64,000 nt of DNA from Diadophis punctatus similis (Eukaryota > Chordata > Lepidosauria > Squamata > Dipsadidae): assembly GCA_023053685.1 (NCBI GenBank), contig JALIGW010000002.1:169798430-169862429 (forward strand), given 5' to 3'. Position numbers and translations under genes: made by a program. Below, in pieces: positions 1-12,092 of the stretch (the first letter of the stretch is position 1; every line of letters starts with the position of its first letter). Under the pieces are notes generated by a model. That model had not been told where the DNA came from. It saw only the letters and a program-made list of their open reading frames with translations, and ran no database searches.

Positions 1-197
1 AATATGGCAGTATAGTTCCAGTAAGTAGGTTAAAAATTTCTCATTTAAGTCTGAGCAATTTTGCAATAACAGAAAGCTCTTTCAAAGGTAGGAAATTTAA
101 ACATTTAATACTGAGGAAATAAAGAATATTTAAAGAAGTGGATTCGTTTTCAAAAGGTAGGAATTTATAGGCTTTATAAATTTATAAGAAGTCAATA

Positions 198-1170
198 CAG
201 GTAGTTCTTGACTTACAACAGTTCATTTATTATTTTTATTTTATTTATTTAGTTTGTCAAACATGTACAAGAAAACAAGTATAAGTATAAACGTGGATTT
301 GAACAGAAGAAATGAGTACGAATAAATGGGGTCAGTAGGACAGGGACGGTAGGCACGCTGGTGCGCTTATGTACGCCCCTTACAGACCTCTTAGGAATGG
401 GGTGAGGTCCACTGTAGACAGTTTAAGGTTAAAGTTTTGGGGGTTTGAGGATGTAACAAAGGATTCAGGTAGAGCATTCCAGGCATTGACCATTCTGTTG
501 CTGAAGTCGTATTTTTTGCAATCGAGTTTGGAGCGGTTTACCTTGAGTTTGTATCTATTGTTTTCCCGTGTATTATTGCGGTTGAAGCTGAAGTAGTCAA
601 TGACAGGTAGGACGTTGTAGCAGACAATTTTGTGTACTACGCTTAGGTCAGACCATAGGCGGCGTAGTTCTAGGTTGTCCAAGCCCAAAATTTCAAGCCT
701 GGTGGCATAAGGGATTCTATTGTGAGCAGAGGAGTGGAGTACTCTTCTCGTGAAATACCTCTGGACTCGCTCAATTGTATTAATGTCCGATATACAGTGT
801 GGATTTAGTGACTGAGGTTACAATGGCACTGGAAAAAAAAGTGACATGAGTTTTTCACACTTACAACTGTTTCAGCATCCCCACAGTCCCATGATCAAAA
901 TTCAGATGCTTGGCAACTGACTCATATTTATGACGGTTGCAGTATCCTGAGGTCATGTGATCACCTTTTGTGATCTTTTTACAAGCAAAGTCAATAGGGA
1001 AGCCAGATTCACTTAACAACCGCATTACTAACTTAGCAACTGCAGTGATTCACTTAACAACTGTGGCCAGAATCATCATAAAATGGGTAAAATGGGGTAA
1101 AATTCACCTCACTGTCTCACTTAGCAACACGCATTTTGGGCTCAACTATGGTTGTAAGTCAAGGACTCCG
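198..1170. mobile_element. Mariner-like MITE (TA-flanked), interrupted by a LINE
   Basis: The ends are inverted repeats (CAGGTAGTTCTTGACTTAC on the left, GTAAGTCAAGGACTCCG on the right) flanked by TA, as expected for Tc1/mariner-type non-autonomous elements. The interior matches at least six other copies in this window, with recurring phrases such as 'gcagtgattcacttaacaac'. No coding capacity is seen. The left arm is split by a minus-strand LINE 3' end at about 231-803, so the MITE is the older insertion. Confidence 0.75.
231..803 (-). mobile_element. 5'-truncated CR1/L2-group LINE 3' end
   Basis: Read on the minus strand, 380-688 is open for 102 codons and resembles the C-terminus of CR1/L2-type ORF2. 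It has the pattern RSKLDCKKYDFSNRMVNAWN followed by LP and a short tail ending in FLRGL. The 3' UTR then runs into an (AAAT)-type tail ending in the MITE left arm. The same 3' end recurs at 27678, 33935 and 56775. A short attta-like duplication flanks it. Coding capacity is limited to this C-terminal stub. Confidence 0.75.
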
Positions 1171-1172
1171 TA

Positions 1173-1885
1173 ATATGCATAAATCAGCTGCGGAAGATTA
1201 GAAGTGAGAGCCTTTTGCAAGAGCGAACAAACAACAAGAGAAAAGAAACTCTGACCAGACCTGACCTGAAAAGATTAGAAGTGATAGAAGAAGTGTGGAA
1301 ACAAAAAGCTATTCACTAAAGAAAAAAAGGCAATAAAAAGTTTATCCCTTGTTCATAAGGGTCTGTAGGTATAAGAAAGTATTATGTTGTAGACATTCAT
1401 CTTGCTATTGATCAAGCAAATGAAATTTTCTCATAATATCCCAAATGAATTTTTCTCATAATATCTGAAATGAAGGAAAGGTATGAACAATCTGATTTTA
1501 AACAAACTCTCTGATGTCTTCAAAACAGTGTTTCTGCTGTACACAGGCAGAGCCAGCTTTAGGCTAAGACCAAGTCGGCACTGGTCTAGGTTGCCAGAAC
1601 TTTGTGGGCACCACTTTCCCCCCTTCTTCCAAATCATTCTTTAAAAATGTGAATTTTTCCACAGCAGAAGGTGGCACCATCAGTCAGTGTGTCCTAGGAG
1701 CCCCCTACATCCTGAACCTGGTATTGTACCTAGAATAGTACATAATTTCTCATGAAGAGAAATATCATTCAGTATTTTTCTCAAAACCTTTCAAATAACT
1801 TCTAAGTCAAGAAGGTCACTGTTTTCATAATTGTAAAAGGTACAGAAACGTCAGATTTCTATATGATCAAGAAAGGAAATTTAGT
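1173..1885. other. No gene or clear repeat seen
   Basis: AT-rich sequence. Short open frames here have no recognisable protein features. Confidence 0.5.
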
Positions 1886-1947
<62 letters not shown>

Positions 1948-1969
1948 AATGATGATGATGATGATGATT
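1886..1969. repeat. (GAT)n microsatellite
   Basis: About 28 near-perfect GAT units with one interruption (gataat) near 1947. Confidence 0.95.
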
Positions 1970-2734
1970 AGAATTCTATAAAGTTGTCCTCAGCAAGATA
2001 TTACACATTAACCTCCTCTACTAATCAGAATTTTTTGATTTGGTTTCTAACACTAGTTGATGAATTGATAACTCTTATTTCCTTCTCTCTTTCCTAATTT
2101 ATAAGCTGTTTTCACTTTCTGCCAGGAAATGACAAACTGATAATTAAGTTTCACCACCGACAGGTCCCTAATAGGATAATTAACTCCACCATCTTTATGC
2201 ATCTCACTTCAAATGGGTAATGTGCATGGTGATTATAGTTTATTAGACTACAGAAATGAAATATATTTATTACTAACATGTTGCAGATGGGTATTTTTTT
2301 TCTTTTTCTTCCATGCTTCCATTCTTGCATTATGCTGTTAGACTGTTTTTCCCCCCATATTCTCAGATATTCCAAACTTAGATAGCAAAAATAAACACTA
2401 TCTCAACATATTGCCTTTCAAATGGGAAAGCAAAATGTTTATTCAACAGAGCACTCTTAACATTTTATAATATAAAAACTATGTATTTTCGTATACAATT
2501 TTGAAGAGTTTGTAATGGATTCCATACAATCTACCTAAAATGTATGCATCAATTATGTACAATTGTATTATATTCATCATCATCTCATTTATTGGAAATA
2601 GGATAGTCTGAGACTAAAAATAAATTATTTGCCTAAAGTTATTTAATAAAATCATGAATGATACAAAATCCCACCCAGGATATTTTTGAACCATAGTCCA
2701 GTTTCTTAGCTATTATCCTATACAATAGGAGTTT
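1970..2734. other. No gene seen
   Basis: AT-rich sequence without recognisable coding or repeat structure. Confidence 0.5.
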
Positions 2735-2955
2735 TCTTTTTTCTTTTTTAAATTGTTTTTATTAAATCATTAAAACATTAAATACAAAACATACATATAC
2801 ATTTGCGTTCTTCATTCCTGAGACATCAGTTTAACGTCAATCTACATACATATTTTTCTATATGATTCTATATATAATATTTACAATCATTCAGACATTT
2901 TCTTATTCTTTCTAATTTCTAACCAATTGTAAAATTTATCCCACACTGTGTAAAA
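2735..2955 (-). mobile_element. Probable L1-type LINE 3' end
   Basis: The segment opens with a T-rich block containing tttttattaaatc, the complement of an A-rich tail with an AATAAA-like signal. It continues into AT-rich 3' UTR-like sequence. The assignment rests on resemblance to L1 3' ends and is tentative. Confidence 0.4.
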
Positions 2956-3943
2956 GGAGTTTTCAAAGGCCTAATAGAAGCCATTGGTTGGTAGTTACAT
3001 GAATGGATGGTTAGGTAGAAACTGACAGCTGTTCACAACATCATGATATCAGGTTAAAAATAATGAAAAAATACTTATGGACGAACCTGACCTTACTTGT
3101 AAATGAGGTTTGACAGGTTTTAATGAGATTGCCTAACTATGAGTTATGAACCAATATAAAATAAGGAGTATTAAAAATAAAGTTAGAATATTTTACATGT
3201 TCAAATAGTAAAAATTAGTTCTTAGTCTTTTGTCATTGTTAAATATCCCTTTTGGATCATAATCTTTTCTTTTCTTTTAAATAGTAACTCCAAGAGGGTG
3301 GCTATAATGTGAGAGCAGCTGCAAAATAATGAGAAAAATGATTGTTTTTCCTTTTGATAAAGCAATCTGCAGTGGGTTGTATGTGTTTCCTGACTTGTGG
3401 GCAGAATGATTAATGCATTAATTAGTATATGGCAAAGTTTTGCATTAGTACTATTTGTCTTGTTAAATGCTTAAACATTTTGATTCTCTCTTTGGGGAGG
3501 CTGGTATCACTCCGGCATACACTGTTCCTTAATCCAAAAGAATGGCTGGTTTACAGTGCAACAGAGTGTGCTTTTCACTTGAAGAGACTGAGATAATCTA
3601 TTGGTTATAGGATTCACAATCTTATCTCCCACTCCTTTTCTTCCTATACTACAATTTGGCTATATTGTTCAAGAACACTTCACACTATGGGTTACATTAC
3701 AACCGCAACATTATCAGATTTCCAGCAATACTGTGTTTGCTGGCAGATACAGCAAAACTCACAGTAAGGAAAGGATAACTTTTCTCACTCTTTCTCTACT
3801 TTCCTGAATTACTAAGCAATTTTCCTGGGTTACTGATGGTACCATTTGTGATGCCAAGTTCAAAAAAAAAATTGTTAACAGAATAACAGAGTTGGAAGTG
3901 ACCTTTAACACCTTCCAGTCCAACCACCTGCTCAAACAGGAGA
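2956..3943. other. No gene seen
   Basis: Intron-like AT-rich sequence. The last 60 bases before the hAT insertion look like an old repeat, but I cannot name it. Confidence 0.45.
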
Positions 3944-3951
3944 CCCTATAC

Positions 3952-4377
3952 CAGTGATGGCGAACCTATGGCACGGGTGCCACAGATGGCACGCGGAGCC
4001 ATATCTGCCGGCACGTGAGCCGTTGTGCTAGCTCAGCTCCAGTGCGCATGTGTGTGCCTGCCAGCTGATTTTTGGCTCATGCAGAGGCTCTGGGAGGGCA
4101 ATTTCGGCCTCCGGAGGGCCTCCGGGGTGGCGGGGGGGGAGCGTTTTCGCCCTCCCCAAGCTCCAAGAGAGCCTCTGGAGCCTGGGGAGGGTGAAAAATG
4201 GGCCTACTGGGCCCACTGGAAGTCGGGAAATGGGGGAGTGGGAGGGTCGCGCACGCATGCGCAGGGGGGTGGGGCGAGTGAGGGGCTTTGAATTATGGGT
4301 GTGGGCACGCACGTGCATGCGATAGCACACGCACACACTATTTCAGCACCTGAGGAAAAAAAGGTTCGCCATTACTG
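3952..4377. mobile_element. hAT MITE, family A copy 1
   Basis: It begins CAGTGATGGCGAACCT and ends with the inverted form, AGGTTCGCCATTACTG. A perfect 8-bp target duplication, CCCTATAC, flanks it (3944-3951 and 4378-4385), which is diagnostic of the hAT superfamily. The 426-bp interior is GC-rich and CpG-containing, unlike its surroundings, and includes a gcatgcgcag motif. Open frames in it are composition artefacts. Confidence 0.92.
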
Positions 4378-4504
4378 CCCTATACCATTTCAGACAAATG
4401 GCTGTTTCTCCCCCCCCACCCTTTTTTTGCAAGGCATAGACAAAAAGGAAAAAGGAAAAAAAAGGTAAGTACTCTACCAAGTGGGTCCTATATGGTAGGT
4501 AGGA

Positions 4505-4638
<134 letters not shown>

Positions 4639-4651
4639 TCCTATATGGTAG

Positions 4652-5286
4652 GGCAGCATCATACACTTTGGCTTCTTTAATTTTAAACAAAATTAAAAGA
4701 ACAGAATGCTAAAAATGAAAAAAAAAATCATATCCATTTACACAAATGCCTTTGGAGGCTTTATTGACATTCTTTAAAAATAAAAATGATGAGCTACTGC
4801 ACTCCAATGTTTCATTTGTACAACTGTCCAATTAAAAATATAAAGGTAAGGAAGGTGGCTGGAGGTTATAGGTTATATTACAGGGACAACATCAGCAATG
4901 CTTAAACTGGTATTTTGTTAAGCTAGCCATTCCTGGAGCCATATTGTGAATCGGCAAGCTTCTTATGATCATGATTTGAACAAATCTAACTTGTTTACAA
5001 AATATTAGTGGTCCCCCCCCCCGCACAAAGAAATGGAGGCACAACTGCCTCATGGTAAAACAATTCAGCCAGATCATGTTCCAGATCCACAGATATCAAA
5101 CGTATCCTGCTGAATTCTACAAATTCTATGAATTAAAATGATCATAACAATACATTGTTATGCATTATTTTTCAGAGATTTAATGTGAGGATAATTGATT
5201 ACTCTCAAGTTGTAGAAAACAACAACCTTGCTCAGGATTACTGAGGAGTATAAGTGTCTCATGTCACCCCTCAAGGAAATCTCATT

Positions 5287-5287
<1 letters not shown>
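4652..5287. other. No gene seen
   Basis: AT-rich sequence with a C-run at about 5013-5022. No coding or repeat family recognised. Confidence 0.5.

Positions 5288-5325
<38 letters not shown>
5288..5325. repeat. (GT)n microsatellite
   Basis: Nineteen uninterrupted GT units. Confidence 0.97.
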
Positions 5326-5327
<2 letters not shown>

Positions 5328-5386
5328 TGTATGCACAAATGAAAATGTGAATAGATGTATGTATTAATAATAGGTATGCCATAGAC

Positions 5387-5812
5387 CAGTGATGGCGAAC
5401 CTATGGCACGCATGCCACAGGTGGCACGCGGAGCCATATCTGCCAGCACGCGAGCCGTTGCCCTAGCTCAGTTCCAGCGTGCATGTGCACTCTGGCCATC
5501 TGATTTTTGGCTCGCACAGAGGCTCTGGGATGGTGTTTTCAGCTTCCGGAGGGCCTCCGGTGGGTGGGGGAGGGCGTTTTCACCCTCCCCAAGCTCCTCT
5601 GGAGCCTGGGGAGGACGGAAAACGGGCCTACTAGGCCCACCAGAAGTTGGAAAATGGGCTGTTTCTGGCCTCCAGAAGGCCTCCAGGGTGGTGGGGGAGG
5701 CCATTTTTGCCCTCCCCAGGGATTGAATTATGGGTGTGGGCACTCGCCCACGTGCGATAGCGCGCGAGCACGTGCTTTTGGCACCCGAGGAAAAAAAGGT
5801 TCGCCATCACTG
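5387..5812. mobile_element. hAT MITE, family A copy 2
   Basis: It has the same inverted ends as the copy at 3952 (CAGTGATGGCGAACCT and AGGTTCGCCATCACTG) and also the same 426-bp length. A perfect 8-bp target duplication, CCATAGAC, flanks it (5379-5386 and 5813-5820). The two copies lie about 1 kb apart. The ends are nearly unmutated, suggesting a fairly recent insertion. Confidence 0.93.
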
Positions 5813-6094
5813 CCATAGACTGTGTTTGGGAACAACCCATCATTCACAATGTCATCAATCCTACTATTCCCGTGGTCTCAGAATGCTCTGCAGGTATTAG
5901 TGTGTTCCCTCCTTCAACCATGTCAGTAAGTAAAAACCTAACACAACTACAATTATTTTTTTGTATGTGAAATTTCTTCCCTACATGGATGCAGTATTAC
6001 GCAATAGAGGGTCAATACTGGATATGGAATAATGATTTTAATTTACAAAAAAATATTACATTTGATTCCAATTATACATTAAGAGAAATAGTAG

Positions 6095-6272
6095 GAACAA
6101 TTTGACAGTGGAACGAATTACCCAGAGATGTGTGAGCTCTGCTTTACTGAATGTGTTTGGCCAAGCTAGCCAGCCATTAAGAATGTTTAATTTAAATTCT
6201 TGGACTATGCAGAAGTTGAAACTTGATGGCCTAATGGATTCTCTCAACACTCTGATTCTATTATTCTAAGAG
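6095..6272 (+). mobile_element. CR1 LINE 3' end, degenerate
   Basis: The sequence resembles the conserved 3' end of CR1. A 'gaacgaattacccagagatgt' region is followed by 'gatggcctaatggattctct', and it ends in ctctgattctattattcta, the typical CR1 tail type. It is heavily decayed and has no usable reading frame. Confidence 0.6.
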
Positions 6273-9200
6273 GTTTATGGTAAAATGCAAACTTTTTTTT
6301 ATTTTTCAGTTTCTTTGGAGCAAAAGAGTTTTATTTGGAATTTTATCATATGCAGATGTCAGCACATCAAGAACAAAGAGAACCTGGTTTGATAAAATCA
6401 ATATTTTTTTCTAAGCAAGAATGAAGTATCTCATAGGCATGGCATATCATTTTCAATAAAAGAAATATTTATGACTGTATATGGTGTAGTTTTGTGAACA
6501 AAGTGGATCTATTCATTGTTCTATTCCATTTAAGCTACTCAATTATCAGATGAAACAAAGGCTCTGTTTTTGCTTCTGTCTTCAAATTTCTAGCATGGCT
6601 TCAAGGATACATGTTCGGAAGTGTTTTAGAAAAGAATCCATTCAACGTTAGAGCCAATATTGGAAGAAAGAACATTTCCTTTTTTCCCCCTCACCTTAAA
6701 AAAAAAAAGTTCCCACTTTAATTCCCTATCACCAACCCCATAATAGTTGCAGGGAATTAACTATGTCAGCTTTTGGACTGTTAGTGTTTTAGAATCTTAA
6801 TTAGTGTGTATTAAGGGAGTATCACAGTGGCACACATCATTTCTAATGGCATTACCATACAACAGATGCTGACAGCAAGGCCTCTTGTAGTAGACATCAA
6901 GGCCAACTAGAGTTATCAAGGTCAGGTAGCATCCTATATCCCCTCAGACTCTGTCCAGAAAACACATGACACTTTATCAACATAACAAATACTTGTTAAA
7001 ATCGGCATGTTTTCATTTTAGATATTCAACATATGCAGCATATGTTAATAAATCCATATCTGTAGCTATGTTTTCCTTGCTTCAAACATATTTAAGAAAT
7101 CAGGCTTTGAAACTGTCAGCCACACATTTAGCAGCACAGTTCAGTCCTGAAAAGGGCTGCTGGTAAATCTACAAATAAATACTATTTATTAGAGTTAGAT
7201 AAGTAGCAATGGAAAGATTGGTTTGATCATTTCTTGACTGACTGGCTTTAAAAAAAAATTATCATCTGACATCAATTTCTTGAATTGTCTGCAAGCAAAA
7301 TAAGAACAAATGAATAATTATGCCCGAAGACTCTGAGCCACATCTAGCAGCTTCGCTGACAAATGGAGGTTAGAAAGCCACTGCAATTTGCAGAGACTGA
7401 AAAACTGACTACAATTACTCAGCCATGTGTTGTTTGTTTGTTTGTTTGTTTTTTAAAGAGCAGATCATCCTTTAGAATTCCAAATACCCTCCATTGGCAT
7501 CAGCAAAGAAAGCCAGTGACTTTTTTTGCAGATTCACAATAAATGTGCAAACTGGACATTACAAATGTTAATAAATCAGCTGAATGGGTGTTTTGATAGG
7601 TCACCATTGGTATAGCATGTTTTGCTCACTATGTTTTGCAAAGCACTACGGAAAAGAAAGCTAAAATATGAAATTTAGCAGAAAACATTAATTCATCCGA
7701 TAGGAAGTAATTTGAATATTTTAAAGATTCCTATCTATTTCAATACTTCATAGATTTCCTTTTTTAAAAAAAAAATGAAGATAAGTGAGATGCAAGAGTT
7801 TAAGAAATAGCCTGGTAGAGAATGGCACCAACTTCATCTGTGAGAACCAGTCCTATCATTAGGCAGGTTTATTATGCAGACTCACCAGGTGGCAACTACT
7901 AAAGAATGGAAAGCAGATAAGACATCCTATGCCTCCAAGGTAGCCTGTAACATCCAGGTGCAATGAAGAATGCTAGACTTCGGATTAAACCAGTGCATTT
8001 TGTCTATTGAAGGTGAGATTGGTTTTTTCCCCCCTGAAGCAATAAAATCTGAGTCTAGACTGGCCACCAGTCTAGACTCAGATACACCACAATGAGGAAG
8101 TGAAACTCTGTGGTTCAGTTTTATGCAACCATGGAACTCTGAAGAACATTAATGACTAGTCTAAAATTGAAACAGGATTATTTCACTAGTTGAAAAATAG
8201 GGCAAAATCAGAACATAAGTGAAGCACTCATTAAAGGCAGAATAATAATGAGTAATCCTGCAGGACTGCTAAACAGGGTATAGGAAAATAATAAGGGCAA
8301 AACTGCTCCAAAAGGAGGAAATCATTTGAATAAACAGTGGGAGGGACAGCAGCAGGTACTGCTGAGTCAAGAGCTTAGTGTCATTAGATTTTGTGACAAC
8401 CAAGAGGAACACAAAAGGTAATACTAATTAGTTTGGATAATGTGACCATCTGCCACTCTTGAAAAAAGCTAAAATACATTTAAGTACATCTAAGCAGTAT
8501 GTTGCAGTGGTCTAACATTTCAGTAAACTCTGAACAGTATCTACCTTGGTTCTTAATATGATTTACATTGAGCAAGTAGATTAGAGGCCATCCACACCGA
8601 TTCCTAATAAGTTATATCACTTCTTGGGCAATGATACAGAAATAATTGTTTAAGAAAAGAGGAGTCTGCCCTGATTCCACAAGCAAAATCTTAGGGTGGA
8701 ATATAATTTTTTGTTGAGGTCTAAGCCATTTTTTGCTCTACCCCTTCTAAACATCACTGATTCCTCTTCATGGAAGGATAGACTCAGTTCATATCTTTTC
8801 TTTCAGAACCTATAGGCAGAGGGTGAGTCAAACAATTGGAATTAAAAAAATAGAAAACCGGAAGGAAAAATGCTGTAGAACATTTTTCGAATAAAAAAAA
8901 GAAGTAGTGCTGGGAAAAAAAGAAATAAAAAGATAATTCAGAAGAAGGGGCCATTCATCATATCTGCTTCAGGTTCGTTAAGAGTTTCCTCTCCCCAAGC
9001 CCTTTCATGTACTTGGAACATATCTATGTCATATTCAGCACATGTATCTCAATTGATATATTTCATTATATCAATTCAACTCAGTCAATTATGATTATCA
9101 CACAAACCAGGGCTTTAAATCACTATCTTTTTCTGCCACCGCATGCCTCCCGCCCTTACTTGCCAATGCCCCCATGAACAGACATTTGCCAAATGGGTTT

Positions 9201-9496
9201 CATGTCTTAGTAAGCATTCAGAAAGATATTGGCCATGAAAAACAAGTTCCTAGAATAATATTGGCACCAGGAGAAAAGCTGGGTGGAACTTCCAGTTTAA
9301 TTCCAGCTGACTGCAGAGCAGCACTCTCCCAAATAAGTCCTAGTATAGGAGTGACCTTCACAACTTAATCTCCTTTTTGTTACTGTTCCCAAAACCTCCT
9401 GAAATTCAACACAAAATAAATCTGTTACTTTCACATGAAACTTGTGTTCTCATGTAAAGGTCATGTTTTATTTAACCATAATGTGTTTACACTAAG
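6273..9496. other. Long unique AT-rich stretch; no gene seen
   Basis: I found no exon with convincing splice sites and no intact element, apart from the perfect hairpin at 8048-8082. A 13-bp interval at 7886-7898 is bracketed by good minus-strand splice consensus sequences but is too short to call. Confidence 0.5.
8048..8082. repeat. Perfect 16-bp inverted repeat, 3-nt loop
   Basis: The arm TCTGAGTCTAGACTGG (8048-8063) is exactly mirrored at 8067-8082 around a CCA loop. There are no other transposon marks. Confidence 0.9.
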
Positions 9497-9702
9497 CTAC
9501 CCTGATGTTGGGAAAGACTGGAGGCAAAAGGAGAAGGGGACAACAGAGGATGAGATGGTTAGATTGTGGCATCGGTGGCAGTGGGCATGAGTCTGAGCAG
9601 ACTCCGGGACACAGTGGAGGATGGGGAGGGGCTTGCCATTCTATGGTCTATGGGGTTGCGAAGAGTCGGACATGACTTAGTGACTGAACAACAACAAGTC
9701 AT
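9497..9702 (+). mobile_element. BovB (RTE-clade) LINE 3' end
   Basis: The segment translates with stops into the conserved end of BovB ORF2. A KTGGKRRRGQQRMRW pattern is followed by GVAKSRT, and the 3' end reads 'agtgactgaacaacaacaa'. BovB is abundant in squamates and known for horizontal transfer between squamates and ruminants. Only about the last 200 bp is present, so this is a dead 5'-truncated copy. Confidence 0.85.
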
Positions 9703-9800
9703 GGTTTATATACAAAAGTGACTTGATTTGTGACTACTAAACCAAGAATGTTCCACATTTTAATTTAGCATGAGGTACGAAACAATATAAAAATGAAGTA

Positions 9801-10456
9801 TAGGTAATCCTCAATTTACAACCACAATTGACCCCAAAATTTCTGTTGCTAAGTGAGACAGTTGTTAAGTGAATTTTGCCCATTTTATGACCTTTCTTGC
9901 CACATTTGTTCAGTGAATCACTGCAGTTGTTAAATTAATAATACTGTTGTTAAGTGAATTTGGCTTCCCCATTGACTTTGCTTGTTAAAGGTAAAGGTTC
10001 CTCTCGCACATATGTGCTAGTTGTTCCCAACTCTAGGGGGCGGTGCTCATCTCCATTTCAAAGCCAAAGAGCCAGCACTGTCCGAAGACGTCTCCGTGGT
10101 CATGTGGCCAGCATGACTAAATGCCAAAGGCGCACAGAACGCTGTTACCTTCCCACCAAAGGTGGTCCCTATTTTCTACTTGCATTTTTACATGCTTTCA
10201 AACTGCTAAGTTGGCAGATGTTCGCTTGTTAGGAGGTCGCAAAAGGTGATCACATGACCCTGGGACACTGCAACAATCAGAAATATGACTCAGCTGTCAA
10301 GCGTTCAAATTTTAACCACAGGACCATGGGAATGCTGCAGTGGTAAATGTAAAAAATGGTCATAAGACATTTTTTTCAGTGCAGTTGTAACTTTGAACAG
10401 TCACTAAACAAACAATTTAACAACAACAAAAAAGCAATAGAAATAAGTTGACTTAC
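9801..10456. mobile_element. Mariner-like MITE, interrupted by a SINE
   Basis: This copy has the same family interior as 198-1170 but in the opposite orientation (starting aggtaatcctcaatttaca). It is split at 9980 by a SINE. The normal right end is not intact: the sequence runs into a long hairpin at 10415-10502 instead of the usual inverted terminus. Confidence 0.75.
9988..10223 (-). mobile_element. tRNA-derived SINE fragment inside the MITE
   Basis: On the minus strand the segment ends in the tail ggaacctttacctt. It carries the SINE body ('cgtctccgtggtcatgtggc' on the plus strand) but lacks the tRNA-like head, so it is 5'-truncated. A perfect 8-bp target duplication, GCTTGTTA, flanks it (9980-9987 and 10224-10231), and the host MITE sequence resumes exactly after it. 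Confidence 0.8.
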
Positions 10457-10502
10457 AACAGTAAGTCAACTTATTTATACTGCTTTTTTGTTGTTGTTAA
10501 AT
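10415..10502. repeat. Long hairpin: 42-bp arms, 4-nt loop
   Basis: The arms at 10415-10456 and 10461-10502 are complementary except at two positions, around an AACA loop. The left arm continues from MITE sequence, so the right arm looks like an inverted copy of the MITE end and its flank. Confidence 0.9.
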
Positions 10503-11689
10503 GCAGCATACTTTAGATAGGATATTGCCATAGGAAGAGTTGCGGGGCAGACAAGTGACCCAAGTCTACTAATATAACATATATCTCCTGATCTTTTTAG
10601 CAAATTCCCTGGGATATTATCTGTGATCAGCCATATATTTACCAATCTTGACTTCAGTGCCACTGCTTGTAAATCTTCAAACACTTTCTGATTACAGAGA
10701 GGCAAAGTTCAGACTGGCACTGAAGAATTTCTTCACATCTACTGTTTGTGTTGCTGTCTACAATTCAAAAGTGCTTACTTTGACAGATTGTATTGGGAAA
10801 AAGTGATTGATGAAAGCAAACACAATGTAGCAAAATATGACTTACAGCTGCAAATGCTGAGAATGGGGGTGGGGAAAAATTGGTTCCTTGCTAGTATTTA
10901 TCATTAAAATTCAGTGCTGAAAGACAGCATTATTTATAGCTACCTACTCTAAAGTTATTGGCTGCTCACAATCTGGATTTTCATTTCTCTGGAAGTTGTT
11001 AAATTAAAAACACTGTTAATTCTTTGGATCCTGGGGTTCCTTTACAAAGAATAGTAGAACCAGAGAGACATAGTTAGCCACTATAGTTAGTCTACAGTCA
11101 CTGCTGATTTTAAATACTTTTATTCTGATTCTTAGTTTTTTTTTCAAGTAATGTTTAACACTGCTTTAGGTTTTTTATATTTTCCAATATAAAAAATTGT
11201 CTGAAATAACAGACTATTGTTTGTGGGAGCTGTTGGTCTCTCCAATTATTATTGTTCGTATATTACATGAATGGATAAGTACTTTATATTACATATACAA
11301 TAGGTATGAGGGCTTTTTTTCACATCATCATGTACTTTCACTATAAATTGTGCAGGCAGTACTGCTCATACTTTACATAAAGTGAATGGAGGTGGGAGAA
11401 AACCAAGAGCACAGCACAGCATGCACAATGGCAAAGTACCATGAACAAGGTCTGCATAATACTAGTGCTTTCAAGAATTGGTAAGAAACTTTTTTTTGGG
11501 GTAAACATCCATGTCAAAACAATAATTTTAATTTTTCAACAAACAACTGACAGAAATTTATGAAGGATGATCCTAGAGACATGAAAGTGTACCTTCTCAC
11601 AATACTTTCAAGCCTCTAACATGGCTGTATCATAATTCTACTTTCAAAGTGCCTGTATTTCTGTCTATGGAGATTCTCAGTCATCCAGG
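10503..11689. other. No gene seen
   Basis: AT-rich sequence without recognisable features. Confidence 0.5.
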
Positions 11690-11856
11690 TCATGGTTGTC
11701 CCAAAGGTGTTTTTTTAAGAGGCAACTGGACTTTCTGGTTTTTCTTTGAAGACATTTCAGAGCTGAAGAAACTTCTTGGATGAGAAGCAAAATGTCTTCA
11801 AGAAAAAAACAGAAAATCCAGTTGCCTCTTGAAAAAGCACCTTTGGGATGCCTATA
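11690..11856. mobile_element. Fold-back repeat with about 65-bp inverted arms
   Basis: The left arm (gtcccaaaggtgttttttt, then aagaggcaactggactttct) is mirrored by the right arm (gttgcctcttgaaaaagcac, then ctttgggat). They surround a short centre with 'gaagaaacttcttggatgag'. The structure resembles a dispersed vertebrate fold-back repeat. The superfamily is not resolved and it has no coding capacity. Confidence 0.6.
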
Positions 11857-12092
11857 TTTCTGCTACTAAGTCACATCCTCTTTTGATCATTGTTTTATTC
11901 AATACTAAAGGCATGAACTCGTAACTATGTGTACTATTTCAGACTTTCAATAATGAGAGTGTCAGATTAAAAATGCCATTATTAATGAATAATTCATATG
12001 TGTGAATGTTGACATGTATGTGTGTGTATGTGTACTATATATTGTCATCTGAGATGAGTTTCAAGTGCTAGAAAGGGAAGAACCATGTAGCA

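Noticed and set aside
7886..7898. 13-bp interval bracketed by strong minus-strand splice sites
   Set aside because: Too short to support as an exon without transcripts; chance pairing is likely.
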